Origin: Chionomys nivalis
Taxonomy: Eukaryota; Chordata; Mammalia; Rodentia; Cricetidae
Reading direction: 5' to 3'
NCBI RefSeq assembly: GCF_950005125.1
Contig: NC_080092.1
Location: 23,195,931 to 23,259,930, forward strand
Length of the DNA: 64,000 nucleotides
Position numbers and translations under genes: made by a program. Below, piece by piece: positions 41,285-54,688 of the stretch. Each line of letters opens with the position of its first letter. Positions within the stretch are counted from its first letter, which is position 1. The notes under the pieces are model-generated. The model saw only the letters and a program-made list of their open reading frames with translations, searched no databases and had not been told where the DNA came from.

Positions 41285-42420
41285 TTTTCTTTTTATTGAT
41301 TCTTGGTGGCTTTCAGATCACACATCCTGATCCCTCTCATCTCCGTGGTCTCTCATTTCTGCCCTCTGCCCTTGAAAACTCCTACAGAAATAAGATTTAA
41401 AAGAAAAATCAGAAGCATAAACAAATAAATAAATAAAATCTTGGCATGGAAGCTGTAGTGTGGCCCAGTGAGCCATACAGTATACCATTTAGTCCCTACA
41501 TCTTTATTTATAAATGTTCATTGCAATGATTTTGTTCAAGGCCTCTGGCTTCTGCTACACAGTCTATACTGGGCCCTTATTGAAAGTCCTCTTGGATATC
41601 CTATTGTTACCTTGTGTCATGGAAATTCTGTAGCTTTGGATCTCCCAGTCCCTTCACATGCCCCTGAAGTTCATAGATGAGGTGGATGATGGAGTGGGCT
41701 ACCTCGTAGTCCTAGCTCTGGACCTGGGTGGTAACTGTGTTGGTCAGCCTCCCAGCTTTCCCTCACCATTACCACCATGGTGAGCTCTCCAGCACTGCCC
41801 AGTCTAGTCTGGCTCACCCAATATAGCAGACAGCAAGGAGCAAGACCCTGCTATCACACCTGGGGTCTAACTCGCCTGCACTCATACCACCAGCCCCAGC
41901 TCTCCTCTGTGTCCAGGCAAGTTGCAGGGCCTACTCTCTGGATTGCTGCTCTTGGTGAGGGTCAGGGCCAGTTCTTCCATTCTCTTGTCTCCAAGGCATA
42001 CTCTCACATCTGAGGTAAGTGACAAGGGGGAGGGAATATTTCTCAAACCCAAGCTACCTGATGGCATACGAGGGAGGGAGCGGGACAGCTCTCCTGCTCT
42101 CACACCCACAGGCCCAACTCACCTGCAACCCCCCAATCCCAACAGGGTCAGCTTTAGTGTGCTGCCCAGGTGAGATGCCATCCCAGCTCTCCCACGTGCT
42201 GCAACAGGTGAGGGGCAGGGCCAGTTCTCCGACTCTCTTGGCTCTGGGACCAGTTTTCTCACCTGCCACAGGTAGCAAGAGGCAAAGGGAGGGAGGATTT
42301 TTTTTTTCCTTACCATGACATTACATGGTGTGTGTGGGGGGGTGGGGGGTTAGTCCTTCTGTTTCATGCTCCCTGGGCCAACTCACCTTTGCCCCCCACC
42401 AGTCAGGTCAGGTTTATTGT
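41285..42420 (-). mobile_element. L1 3' UTR, antisense (Lx-type, long GC-rich form)
   Basis: 'tcacacatcctgatccctct', 'cttggcatggaagctgtagt', 'ttcattgcaatgattttgtt' and 'ctggcttctgctacacagtc' parallel the copy at 2735-3163. Beyond 41700 come the G/C-rich repeats typical of this 3' UTR ('ggtgaggggcagggccagtt', 'cagctctcccacgtgctgc'). Several overlapping frames here (41777-42318) come from this composition and are not genes. Confidence 0.65.
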
Positions 42421-42664
42421 GCTCCCTATTAAAGCAGAATGCCTGTCCTCCTAAGTGCTGTTGCTGGTTTGGGGAGCAGTGCCTAATTGATACTATTGTA
42501 ATTTTTGAGGTACAAGTAACATGCAGTATATATTTTGGTTGTAGAATGGATGAGAAATTTTGTTTCGTCAAGGTATAGCTGACTTACTGTAGGGATCCAT
42601 GCATAATGTCTTTAAATCAGCAGTCCCATTTCTTGTGTATTTTCTATTTCATGTTCTTTTACTA

Positions 42665-42892
42665 AATTTATTCCTTTTTATTTTATATGTATCAATACTT
42701 GCCTGTATGTATGTATGTGCACCCCATTTGTGCAGTGTCTGAAGATGCCAAAGGAAGGTATCAGATCCCCTGGAAATAAAGTCAAAGATAGTTGTGAGCC
42801 TCCGTGTCTGTCCTGGGGCACAGGTGGTGAATCTTGGTCCACTCTGACAGCTGGAAGTGTTCTTAACTGCTGAGCTATCTCTCCAGCCTTTA
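42665..42892 (-). repeat. B3/B2-family SINE
   Basis: The reversed tail is 'attccttttta...gtatgtatgtatgtgca'. 'gtgcagtgtctgaagatgcc', 'gatagttgtgagcctccgtg' and 'gctgagctatctctccagcc' are the reverse of the body and tRNA-like head. Confidence 0.75.
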
Positions 42893-43889
42893 TATATCAT
42901 ATTTTACTAACATGCACTCTAAACTTCTAATGCATTTATTAAAATAAGCATACTGACATAATTATGTATTAAATGTATGTCCTTACCACAGTTCAGAGCA
43001 CAGATGATAATGACAGATACATTTATACATTTCAGTAATGTGGGATTTTTGCTGTCTCTGTAAGTATTTCCTATATTCTCATTGCTCACATCTGGGTTGT
43101 TAGAATAAATCTGTGTGCTCTTGGTAGTGAGTATAAATCTATCAGCGTCACACAGGTAGCCTCATCTGTGTTGTTAGAGACATGTTGAACTGACACACCA
43201 CAGACACTTACCCTGCAGCTTGCCTGCAAATGCTGTTACAGCTGTTAAATGGCTTTCAACCCAAATTGAGTGACAGTAAATGTTTATTTCAAGCTTTCCC
43301 AATTCAACAATTGAGATTATAGCATGTGGCATCCATTGTATTGTACCTTGTTTCATCACAAGAGAGTGAAATGGGGTTCAACATAATTGCCCGAGAGATG
43401 ATAGGTTGGATTTGCCAGTAATTCAAGAGCTACTGAAACAGTCCAGCTCATTTCTAGCACCTTGTCAGGCTTTCCTAACTCTGTTCTTCACCGCCCCCCA
43501 TATTGTATGTGTGCAGAATCCCTTTTTCCTCTGAAATAAAGAAAACACAGCAAGCATATTGTAGATTGACTTTACCTTAGTTTCTCATAGTGTTTCTGAA
43601 CAATGAATTGCAATATTGACAAATGTGTCTATTATAGCCAGAGAGTGAAAGAAACTGATGACTAGATTTAATCAGTATTCCCCAAGAGCATCCTATAAAG
43701 TTAGCTTTTTAAAAAATAGGCTAATTTTCAATTAATTTATAAAAAGTAATACATGAGCAAGGAAATAAAATTTTTCCTTTGGAATTAGAGCAAATGATTT
43801 TTGCACAGTACTAAAAGACATGTTGGCAGGTAGAGCTTTGGGCTGTAAGCTTAGATTTTCTGTGTCTCTCCTAAGCCATTGTCTCCTTC
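42893..43889. other. Unique sequence, no feature recognised
   Basis: No repeat or coding signal was seen. Confidence 0.4.
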
Positions 43890-44010
43890 TGAGAATTTGG
43901 ATAAGACCCTTGAATAATAGATATTTCATTTTCCTTATCTGTCTAATAACAATGATATTTTACATATCACTACAGGGTTTTCTATTAAAATAAAGCCTTG
44001 CAATACGTGT
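43890..44010 (-). repeat. MIR SINE fragment
   Basis: 'atttcattttccttatctgt', 'ctaataacaatgatatttta' and 'cactacagggttttctatta' follow antisense MIR. Confidence 0.5.
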
Positions 44011-44954
44011 GAAATTATTACTTAAGAAAGTATTATGCCACGTATAAATATTTGTTATCACAGAAACTCTTTTGTGTATACACAGTACTGTGCTGTCTCT
44101 TCCACGGGAAGTTACTCAGGCAGATAAAATCATCAGGGGCAGTCTGCTGCTCTTGGTAACAACTCAAAAAACTTCAAAACGCAAAGAATAGCTCATGTAG
44201 ATTTGCCTTCTCTGTGTACATGGTAAATTGCAATCCTTAAAGAGGAAAAATGAATTGTATTTAACAAGTGTATTCACTTAGGCAAACAATGCATAATAAA
44301 CATTAGGGATTAGTTGACAAATATGTGGCAAATAATAATCTTTGCTTCAAGCATCAACCAATTGCAAAGCGGTAAATCTAGATGTTTCATCTCGATATTT
44401 TTCTATGCTTTGGTTTCTGTCTCTAGCTCGGGAAGTTTTGTGTCATTCTTCTGGCATTAGAGAGCTTTGTCTTTGAACTCCAGGCTGTAATGGCTTAAGG
44501 ACTTCCACCAAGTTCCTTAAGATTTCATCTCCTCCAGACAGCACAATCCTAGGTGTCAAGTCGCTAACATGGGTAGCAAGGTGGAACATTCAACAATCAG
44601 AAACAGAGTAGTTCATTTCCAACACCAAATGAACCTTAAACACCACCTCCACCCTGTCCTTTTATTCTTCATTTTCTGAATCAGCTCTTTTCTCTAGTCC
44701 CTTTTGTAGCTATTACCCAATTTCTTTCTTGAAATGTCATAGTATTTAAACTGTGGTTTTCTATACTACCTACAATAGAAATGCAGTACATTAAAGGAGT
44801 ATTGGTCAAACACTCTCCATAAATATATACATACATGCCAATACACCTGTCTGAATTATCCCATGGTGCCCTTCTACTTGGGCATGGCGTACTTCAGTGC
44901 ATCTTGAAATTTCATCCCAGGCTACCTCAGCTGTGAATCTTTGAGAAGCCCCTC
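44011..44954. other. Unique sequence, no feature recognised
   Basis: No repeat or coding signal was seen. Confidence 0.4.
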
Positions 44955-45225
44955 ATTGTTCTTTACAGAGAGCCTAGACTCCTCACTATGGCTTAGGAGA
45001 CCTAGCATAATTTAGCCTCAATTCATATTTCTGAACTTTTGGATATTGCCCTTAAAGTCACCCTTTCTCTGGAACAATTTGATTCAGTCACACTTCTCAT
45101 TTCTATGCATTGAAATGTTATTTCTCACATAGTGTACTCATTTCTCCATGTGAAATTCACACTCCTTTCACATTTGACAGTTCAGTTCATCTAGAAAGCT
45201 ATCCGTGACAATCTACTCACAAAAT
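44955..45225 (+). mobile_element. LINE-2 3' end
   Basis: 'actcctcactatggcttagg', 'ctagcataatttagcctcaa', 'cactcctttcacatttgaca' and 'gttcagttcatctagaaagc' match the 3' region of L2 in order. It is an ancient, inactive LINE. Confidence 0.55.
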
Positions 45226-45329
45226 CAGTGTTTGGTTCTTTCTTGATGTTCTCCATGCTATTTTCTATGATTTTATGGTGAAACGTAACATGCACTTTGT
45301 TTTAAAATATTTTAAGATAATATCATAGT

Positions 45330-45950
45330 TACATAATTTCCCATAATCCCCTTATTTTCAAGATATCTTTCCCTTTAATTGCTGATACATATGTATATAC
45401 ATATATATACATATACATATATTTAATATTCAACTACTCAGTGTTACTTGTATGTTTATGTTTTCAAGGCTGACCATTTGGTCTTAGATGATCAATTTTT
45501 GTGCTCATGGTTAGAGAAGACTATTTATCCTGCTCTCAGGATTCCTTAGCTGTCTGTAGTTCTTTGTCTAGGGTTTAAGCCTTGTGAGCTTTCCCCCTTT
45601 CATGTTATATGTCTATTGGATTTTTTATTGATCGCTACATTTTTCTTTGCTCACCTCCCTACCTCTCTCCTACCCTTCAACCTTCTCCCAAGGTCCCCAT
45701 GCTCCCAATTTACTCAGGAGATCTTGTCTTTTTCTACTTCCCATGTATATTAGATCTATGTATGTCTCTCTTAGGATCCTCATTGTTGTCTAGGTTCTCT
45801 GGTATTGTGACTTGTAGGCTGGTTTTCTTTGCTTTATGTTTAAAAACCACTTATGAGTGAGAACACGTGATAATTGTCTTTCTGGTTCTAGGTTACCTCA
45901 CTCAAAAGGATGTTTTCTAGCTCCATCTATTTGCCTACAAAATTCAAGAG
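45330..45950 (-). mobile_element. L1 ORF2 end and 3' UTR remnant, antisense
   Basis: 'aaaaccacttatgagtgaga', 'gttctaggttacctcactca' and 'ggatgttttctagctccatc' are the antisense of the conserved ORF2 C-terminal end of L1; the preceding 0.5 kb fits its 3' UTR. Confidence 0.65.
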
Positions 45951-46164
45951 GGATGCCTCAGCCTTTAAAGGCTAGGCTCACAACCAAAAATGTCTCTTGG
46001 TTTTGTCTGTGTTTTTGGTCTTGTTAAGACAGCCACGATGGTGAGATTTTATGGGTTTCTCTTCTTGTTTCCCTAAATGTACTTATTTTAATTCATGTGC
46101 TTAGAATATCAACATCTAATAAAGCTCAAGAAAAGTTACTTAAACACAATGTAACCCACACCCT

Positions 46165-46275
46165 ACAAATCTAGCACAACTTGTCTATAACCCCAGCAGT
46201 GAGGGAGGCTGGGGCAGGAGTATCATGAATTCAAGGTGGGCTATACAATGAGACTCCTTCTCAATAAAGTAAAAT
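46165..46275 (+). repeat. B1 SINE fragment
   Basis: 'cttgtctataaccccagcag', 'gaggctggggcaggagtatc' and 'aattcaaggtgggctataca' match sense B1 with decay. Confidence 0.55.
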
Positions 46276-46559
46276 TACAAAGTCCCAATACTTGTACCTA
46301 TTGGCTTTTGAGAAGCTTATAATAAACCAAGTATCTGTTTTCAGTGAAATAAATTTCAACTAATGGTTTACTTGTAAATATTTTAAAGGTGTGGATACCT
46401 CTGAGAATATCTAGTTACAGAGTTATGAAATCAGAATTTCTGAAATAGAACTTACTTATGTTTTTTTTAAGCCATTAAGATGTCATGATATCTATCTCTT
46501 GTGCACAGTGAACACGTGCATGGAAAATAAATAGAAAAAACATTTCTACTGCCCTGGTT

Positions 46560-46945
46560 TTGTGTGTGTGCATGTGCGTGTCTGTGTGTGTGAGTAAGTA
46601 TGTATGTGAGTGTGTGTGTGTGTGTGTGTGTAATAAATCTGTATGTTTGCATATATGCAGTTGAAGTGCTGGTGTTTCAAATGCACACGTGGAAGACAGA
46701 GGTTGAAGCTGGGTATCTTCCTCTGCTCCTCAGCTTATTTTTGGAGAAAGGATCATTCACTGAGCCTGAAGCTCACAGACTGGCTAGACTGACTGGCCAG
46801 TAAGTCCTGGGATCTGCCTGTTTCTGCCCACTACAAGTAGGGAAGTCCTCAGCTTACATAATAGGGCTGGGATCTGTACTAAGGCCCTCACGCTTGCACA
46901 TCAACATTTTACCCATTCAGCTATCCCTTCAGTTCACAGATCAGC
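46560..46945 (-). repeat. B4-family composite SINE with (TG)n
   Basis: (TG)n with interruptions at 46561-46631, then 'cacgtggaagacagaggttg', 'ttatttttggagaaaggatc', 'cagactggctagactgactg' and the reversed tRNA-like end 'acccattcagctatcccttc'. It reads as the antisense of an ID-plus-B1-type SINE. Confidence 0.6.
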
Positions 46946-49264
46946 TATTTTTAAGCTTGTTCCCAGGACCAGCAGCATCAGAATAATATGGAACACTGAC
47001 AAGAAGCACCAGTTCTTGTCTGTAGTTGCACTATACTTCAGATATACAGGAACATAAATATACTGCAGTGTGGAGCCCAAAAATATGTGTTCTCATAAGA
47101 TTAGGGGCATTTCTTACACAAGCAAAAAAATGGGGCTCAATGCTCTAAACCCCAAGTAAGGCAGTGTTGATATCGCCTACCTTGTGTCCATGCTGAGTAC
47201 ATCATAATATGTCACTGGAGTGGACTTTCTCTCTGAGACCGCACCTAATGTCAGCATCTTTTTCAACACAGAGGTCCTGTAAAACATTGACTATCAGTTA
47301 TGACTTAAGCCCATGATTGTTTCCATGTTTTAGTACATAGGAAACTGTTGAGCACACAACACTGAACAACAAGAAAGAATGAGTTTGAGGATAAAGACCT
47401 GCACTTTTGTGTGTCTTTAAAGGGGAAAAAGCAAAATAAAGTGGAATTCTGGAAAGATGGGAAGAAGTATCAGGGACAGGATGGGAAGGGAACCAAATTC
47501 AGGACATAACAGGAAGGACTGGAGTCAGAAGGTTTGGTACCAACATTCTTAAAGCTGATCTTATTAATTTATATTTAGGAACTATATTTAATTCCCATAC
47601 CTGAGTATATAAAGCCATATTTTGACACAGAATGTATCAGCAGGAATTTTTTTTAACTTACTTGTCTTATTAGACAATAAAGATGAGATAAATGAACGTT
47701 CAAATTTGTTTGAGGCAAAAGGCTGATATTAAAACAATTTTAATAATGCTTACACTTTTAAAATTCATGATAATGGATTTAGTACAATTAACACCAAAAC
47801 CTTTTAGCCCCCAATATTTTATTGTCATGAAAAAACCTTTTTCTCTCATGAATGGCTCTATCCCTGGGATACTGATGCTTTCTTTTTATGAGGTAAGGGA
47901 CATATCAAAGGAAAATGCAGTTTCTATTTAGCTAAATCATTATGAGTTTGAAGGATCAAAAGGTCCACAATAGTGTACAAATAATAGTATCCAGAGTGTT
48001 TTAAAGGTATTTATAATGGCCCCATTTAATAAATAACTTTTATATTGCCTATTATATTGCAAATGTTTTGAGAGCTTGAACAGTGCTTTCCGAATGTGCT
48101 CCCTAAGCCAGAATTTGTGTAACTCTGCTGTCACCAACAGGTGGCTGAGTGAATTAAATGTTTTAATCACAGGACAGCCCCAGTATAGCTAGCAGTTAAA
48201 AGTCAAAGAATATGGTAGGCTGTTATTTTTCTTAAGCTTGAGATATTCTGTGGAGCACAATCAAGCATTAACATATTACATCTGGGAAAGTAATTATTAT
48301 TTTTTTCATTTGCCTGAAGAGGATAGTATGGACATATATCAGCCAAACAGCTATCTGTGGTTTTTATTCTCTAGCAGTAGATTTATTTCACCATTAGATG
48401 CAGAAAGATCATCAATATCCACTACATGGCTTCAATTAACTGAGCATTTTGTCAACCACTGCCATTCTCCAGCTGCTGGATACACCATAGAAGAGAATAA
48501 AGAACCTGGCTCATCCCCTCATCTTCCTTCTCAATTAAACAACACAAAATAGAATAACAAGGAGACATTAAAACTGAGCCTGTCTTTTATTTGGCACCTG
48601 TACTTCTAAAAGCAATTGTGAAATGTATGTAAAGGAAAGGCCAATATAAAGACAAGGAAACAATGTTTGAGAAATGTTTTTCTTCCCTTTCTCTTTGCCC
48701 ATTAAACCACCTTGCTTCTTCTGTACCCAAGAATGTCTCAGCACTAACCAAGACATAGAAGGACTCATAAAGTACTTTTATTCAGTCAACATAGGCAAAC
48801 CAAAGTAGGTTATAGATCAACCTTGAAAGAAAAAAGGAGCCATTAGTGTAATTCCACATACACTATGGAGATGGGAACCTTCTAATCGTACTTCAAAATG
48901 ATAAGGCAGTTTCCTTATTATCAATTGAATATTATTTCTCAGTTGAATATTCCAGGTGGAGACAACATTACTTTTCCAGTTAAATATTAGCTATGTAGTA
49001 TATGTTGCTATACAGTAATGTTATGTTAACATCTTCAAGTCATAAAAATGTTAGTTTTGTGTCATATAATATCTAGGACAATACGTGAAAGAGGAGATAT
49101 TTATTTGAATTTGTGGTTTCAGTGTCTAACACCAACTAGACTCATAATTTGGGCTGAAATGAAGCTGAATATTATGGCAACACTAGCTTGATTACCTCAT
49201 ATCAGCCAGAAAGAAGAAAGAGGAGATCAAGAAAGGACCAAGTTATTCTTCCAAGGTCTACCAT
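46946..49264. other. Unique sequence, no feature recognised
   Basis: Frames at 47692, 47940 and 48238 (up to 104 codons) have no domain. No repeat family was recognised with confidence. Confidence 0.45.
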
Positions 49265-49410
49265 TGTGAGGGTTTGAATGAAAATGACCCCAGAGGATCA
49301 TGTGTTTGAAGACATAATCACCAGTTGGGAGAATTTTGCGGGAGGATTAGGAAATATAGCCTTGTTGGAGAATCTATACCACTGGGGATGGGTTTTGAAT
49401 CTCTCAGTTT

Positions 49411-49462
<52 letters not shown>

Positions 49463-49680
49463 TCCTCTCTCTCTCTCTCCCTCTTATTTGTAGAGAAGTA
49501 TGTAAGCTCTCAGTCATGGCTCTAGCACCATGCCATGCCACCTGCTTCCATACCCCCAACAATTCCAACCACAATAGTGATAGGCTCAACCTATCAAGCT
49601 GTAAGTCACCAATAAATTCTTTGTTCTACACGTTGTCTTGATAATGGCCTCTTTACAGCAGTAGAAATGTAACTAAACAG
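49265..49680 (+). repeat. MaLR-type LTR with internal (CT)n
   Basis: 'gagggtttgaatgaaaatga', 'gaggattaggaaatatagcc', 'tgtaagctctcagtcatggc' and 'caataaattctttgttctac', ending 'agtagaaatgtaactaaaca', give the sense order of the family at 36958-37330. A (CT)n of about 75 bp at 49413-49487 is inserted or expanded inside. Confidence 0.55.
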
Positions 49681-50364
49681 TGACTACCCCTCCAGTCAAG
49701 TCCCAACCTTCTCAGTTTCCACCTTCTTCCAATTATACAGTCAATTATGAACACATCAAGAGATTAATCCACCTATTGGGTCAGAGTCTTCATGACCCAA
49801 TCACTTCTCCAAAGTCCTATCAGCTGACAAAAGCTTTTAACATATGTGCCTCTGAAGACATTTCATATTCAAACTAGACAGATGAAGTGAAGTAAAACAT
49901 GTATTTAATTTAGGTAGGTATTAAAAAACACAAGCAATTTAAAAAATTTACAGAACATGAAGGGAATAAAATGGTTTTTGTTTATAATGTTTTAATGAAG
50001 GGTAGTTCAAATGTGCAGCTTGACTCCACCCATCTGACATTAAAGTGTTAGATCAAAGCATTGTGGGTATCTATTTTAAAGCTTCTATGTAACTGGTAGT
50101 GTATGTAGACAGACACAACCACTCAGTGCAGAATGGCACATCTAATAACAGTTATGTAGGAGGCAGAGGCACTACTAAAATACTGCAATGTGGTGATGGA
50201 AGACACTCTAGAGAAAGAAAAGAAAATCATTGAATTGATATTTCCAGGTCTCAGACATGCCACTCAAATATGGAAGAACATGTTTGATCAAGACATGAAG
50301 GTATTTCTAGTTCACTGTTTTTAATCTTACTTAAACAACTGCAAAGCAGATTGTGGACAACATA
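49681..50364. other. Unique sequence, no feature recognised
   Basis: No repeat or coding signal was seen. Confidence 0.4.
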
Positions 50365-50515
50365 CTTTAAGGTTTTTCAATCTTCATAGTACATTGAGTG
50401 ACATTCCTATGCTCATCTCCATAAAAAGCATAGAAAGTAAAAAGTTTTCCAAAGTCAAATATCTTTTTGCTCAGGGAGTATGATTCAAAGACCTACTCCT
50501 ACTTAGCACACCACA
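50365..50515 (+). repeat. MIR SINE fragment
   Basis: 'tcaatcttcatagtacattg', 'catctccataaaaagcatag' and 'attcaaagacctactcctac' are weak sense MIR matches. Confidence 0.35.
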
Positions 50516-51821
50516 GAAATGACACAGAATCTAGGACCTCATATTTTCCCTCAGCACTAATAATCTATGGTACTGAGTAGTGGAAAGAACTATAAGAGAT
50601 GGCACAGCCAGAATTCAATGAGACTACCAATTGGCTTTGTGAAAATAAACACAACTGGACTGAAATCAAAAGAGGTCCAAGAAAGAGCCAGTAAGAAAAG
50701 ACATAGGCAGAAAAACATATAGAAAAGAAAATTAGGAAGGTACTGAGCACGTTCAATATTAGCTAATACAGAGACAGTACTTTGATAAAGACTGAAGGGT
50801 CTACTGAGCATCACTATCAAGTGAACAATTCTGCTAGCATTGCAAGAAGATGGGCTATGGTGGCATGAAAATATTTGAGTGTCTAGGAGATAGAGCCTGA
50901 CAGCACAGATCATGAAGACTAGAAAGGACAGTGAATAAGTTTAGCTAATCAGAGCCTGGAATGCGAAGGTTGTGACAACATAAGAAAATAGGCATATTGT
51001 CACTAAGGAAGTAGAAAGACTCAGAGACTATGTGCAAGCAATGCTTTTAGCATTCTAGGGATGAGATAATCCTGGGAAATTTTAACTATAAAGCATTCAG
51101 GACTGAATAGGCAGAGAGTGGAAATTAAGGTCACTGAAGAAGAGAAAGTTGAAAATTAGGATAGGAGGTCATGAAGATGATTAAAGGACCTGAAGTGGCT
51201 GGCAGCCACTGGAGCGCAAAGGGGGCTTGGGGCAGGAGTCACTTGACAAAACATGCAAGGTCTGGGAACAGGGTGAGAAAGGGGCACAGTGAAGTGCCGT
51301 GAACCTCTCGGTAGGATGATTTCCCTAAGAGGGTGAATGCTAATTGAGCGATGAAATGGGGAATAAATGAAAGTCAGCAGGAGGTTAAACAGACTCATGA
51401 GTAGTCAAAGTGCAGACAGTACGCTGATGAAGGGCAGAGCCCTAAGTACTCTATATCATCCTTCTGCTTGAGGTGAGGTAACATCCAGAACACCGGGCAG
51501 AGAGATTTCAAGAGCCAGGGGTTGAAAAAGACTTTCTTCAAATGCCGCCCTCTGGATATGACAAGGCCAATGCATTCATGAATTCACAGCACCTCTGGTT
51601 GCCTGAATAACATCAAGGCAGTCAGATTTCAGCATTCATGCAGTTAAGCCTCATGTGACCAAGACCCCTGGCTGAGTAGCTGTCGCTAGTTGAGAGCTGG
51701 TGGGGGAAGGTTATCTAAAAAGTTATGGTTTGTGATAGATTACCTATGTTGCAGTGGATGGCCTATCCCATGCTTACATAGGCACCAATAGTTGAACTCA
51801 GTGGATTAGACATGGGAAAAA
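50516..51821. other. Unique sequence, no feature recognised
   Basis: The 107-codon minus-strand frame at 50590-50913 is hydrophobic and cysteine-rich but has no support as a gene. Confidence 0.4.
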
Positions 51822-51975
51822 AGTCGCGCAGTGGTGGTGTACGTCTTTGATCCCAGCACGCAGGAGGCAGAGGCAAGTGGATCTCTGTGAGTTCAAGGCC
51901 AGCCTGGTCTACAGAATGAGTTCCAGGAGAGTTGGAGCTGTTACACAGAGAAAGCCTATCTCAAAAAAACAAAAA
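51822..51975 (+). repeat. B1 SINE
   Basis: 'gcgcagtggtggtgtacgtc', 'gatcccagcacgcaggagg', 'gttcaaggccagcctggtct' and 'cacagagaaagcctatctca' with an A-rich end. It is the near-complete 7SL-derived B1, with A and B box regions in order. Confidence 0.9.
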
Positions 51976-53344
51976 TTACATGAGGTTGGGAAGGGAATGT
52001 GTTGATAGAATAAGAAAGGAGTTTGATGGAGGTAGATGTGATAAAAATTACACGGTGTAAGTGTATGAAATTCTCAAAGAAAAGTATTTTCAGAAAGAAA
52101 ATCAGCCTCTCCTGACAGACGTGGGATATGGGAAATGGAGAGTTGTTCCTAATGAAGAACAGAGGGTAAATCTGAATTCCCTCATGGTAACACCAGGCCT
52201 CAGCAGCAGGTTGCTCTTTAATAGCCTAACTTCTTACTTAGCAACATTCACTGTCCTTAAAACTGCACAAGTACATTTGTCTTCATTGTATTTAATCAGT
52301 GTGAGGATTTCAATATTATATTTATTGCTTTCTCCATCATGTTCATTCTCATACCTCTTGGAGAGTACAACCCACAGGTATACATTTTATAAATTATAAT
52401 ATATATATATAATTTTAGTATGAGCTATGTGAATTTAAAAAATGACATGAACCAATTATAAATACTAATATCTTTCTCCATTGAAGGTACAATAACCAAA
52501 AATAGGGTTTTGTCTGCTCAATGAACATACATTTGTCTTGTCTCCTGCATAATCAGTAGTCAAGGTAAATAGAGCTATGCTTATCCAGTCTGAAAGATAA
52601 TCCATCTAATCAGAAACATGGTAGTAATAGTATTTCCATGTGTATCGTGCATAAAGAGACACAGATATAAAGAAATAAAAATTAGGATTTAAATATATCA
52701 ATAAAAAATCTGCTTATGAAAAAGATGAGAATAACTACTCATTCTTCTGGTGTTGACTTTAACTTCCAATTTAGTTCTCTTTAATCTACCTTGCTTTTAT
52801 GTTTCCTGGTAATGTTTCTACTGGAAGTATCAGGATCTAAAGTTATAACCCCAGGGACAGCATTGCAATTGTCTGAGCTCAGAGTGGCTGTTGTAACGAA
52901 CAAGACTGCAGGTTCTGTCACTGTTTCAGCTAAAGGATCAATATTTGTATCTCATCCAAAGTTGGCTGTCTCTCCTTGACAATAACTTCCACCACTCCCC
53001 TGAGGACTAACCTGAAAATGTCTGCTATTTTCTACTGGAGGTCTCCCTTTGTCTCTCATTATCCATTGTTTTGACAAAATAGTTCTTGTTCTCACTATCT
53101 TTGATCCTATCCAGTTTACTCTTTCGTCCAATTCAACACTAGTACTGCTGTTGGACATGGGATGTGGACCTGAGGAAAGCTGGTCTCAAAGAGGTCACAG
53201 AGTCAAGCTGATATTGAGGCACTTTTCAAAACTATATTTCCTAACAACACAACTGCCACTATCAGATATAAAGTCTGGCACCACTGCTTAACGCATGCAT
53301 GATATAAGTATTTCATTAGTGATCTTTAAAGAATAAAGTAACTT
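51976..53344. other. Unique sequence, no supported feature
   Basis: The 62-codon plus-strand frame at 52791-52979 starts with a leucine/phenylalanine-rich stretch resembling a signal peptide, but it has no recognisable continuation, no promoter and no splice partner. A short (TA)n lies at 52399-52411. Confidence 0.4.
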
Positions 53345-53520
53345 ATATTCATCTATTTATGTGTGTTTACATCTGTTATGACACACATGCATGACTGTGT
53401 GTTTGTGTGTAAGTCAGAGGAACTTTCATGCGTTCTCACCTTCTACCACGTCTTCCAGAGATTTAACTCAGATCACCATGTTTGAAAGTCATTTTACCTG
53501 CTCAACTATTTTAACAGGGC
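53345..53520 (-). repeat. B3/B2-family SINE
   Basis: 'gtaagtcagaggaactttca', 'ccagagatttaactcagatc' and 'attttacctgctcaactatt' are the reverse of the B3 body and head. Confidence 0.6.
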
Positions 53521-53884
53521 CTTTATTAGTATTCTTTATGTATGCTACTTTTATGAAGTGAAATATTACAGTCAAAGTAACCAGTCTTTCTGTCAATTAA
53601 TAGATCACATAAGTAAATTATAATTGTTTTATGAAATCAGGCCTGTAAAAACCACTAACCCCTGTGTTAGAGTATAGAGAGATTTGGGAGAAATTGTGAT
53701 AAGAAGATAAATCTTATCGGTGTGTTTATTGCAGGGAACCTGTAATATTTTAATGATGTATACATTTTGTTTGATCTTTTATTTGAAGTGCTGAGGGCTT
53801 ATAAGAAGTGGAATCATTAAATGCAGAAGACAGCATGTGGCAAGAGAAAGTAAGTGGGATTAGGAGGAGAAATCCTTGTAGTCT

Positions 53885-53965
53885 AGTGCAACTCTTTACC
53901 TGCCTTGGGCAAGGTATTATTCCTTTTTCTTTGTAAAATGAGAGATGTATATCATATCCTTCTGC
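53885..53965 (-). repeat. MIR SINE fragment
   Basis: 'actctttacctgccttgggc', 'aaggtattattcctttttct' and 'ttgtaaaatgagagatgta' match antisense MIR. Confidence 0.5.
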
Positions 53966-54677
53966 ATTTCCTTCTGCTTCTATGATTCAAATGAAAGTTT
54001 ACAAGATATTATTGCAGTGTTAGTTACGTCTCGTGGAAAATGTCTTTTTCTACTTAGTTACAAAGATCTGTCTTCCAAATGTTTACCAAAAAAATAGTTA
54101 AAGTCTCAGCATCTTAAAGAATTGTAAAGACGGTGAGTAATGCATTGAAGCTTTCTTATATATTACAAGGTTTGTCTTTTCTCAGATACCTTGCCAATAC
54201 GCTTGTAAATCCTCTCTTCATATGGCTTTCCCAATATTATTAAAATGTATAAACCACGTTTGCAAGTTTCTCCTAGAACATTCAGTGTTTAACTTCAAAG
54301 AGTGAACATTGTTCAAATGCTCTGTCTGTTAAAGTCAAAATTAGCAAACTATTTTACCTATGATGCATGTTGTTACTAGATCATCAGACATGCATCATAA
54401 CATTAAACCATTCACACTTTTTGCTACATTAGTGTGTTCTTGACTGACACACTTAAGATATTTCATATACTTCGCTTGAGGAATAAAAATGTATCCTTAC
54501 CTTTAAATTTTCAGTTACCACCACCATTTAACAGTGCACCATAAAAAGTCATCACCGTGATGGTGAGGAGGAAATCTAAAAGTGAACGAACACGTAAGTG
54601 AGTAAAAGAACACAGGTTGAAACAGAAATATGTGTTCGTCACATGCGTTGTGTCACTGACTTTCTCAAGACTCTATA
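53966..54677. other. Unique sequence, no feature recognised
   Basis: No repeat or coding signal was seen. Confidence 0.4.
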
Positions 54678-54688
54678 TGGTACTTTTT

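Noticed and set aside
41777..42318. Cluster of overlapping GC-rich frames
   Set aside because: Produced by the GC-rich L1 3' UTR in antisense; similar strings occur in recalled L1 consensus.
52791..52979. 62-codon frame with a signal-peptide-like start
   Set aside because: Short, isolated, no recognisable mature domain, no upstream promoter or downstream exon; a hydrophobic N-terminus arises easily in T-rich DNA.
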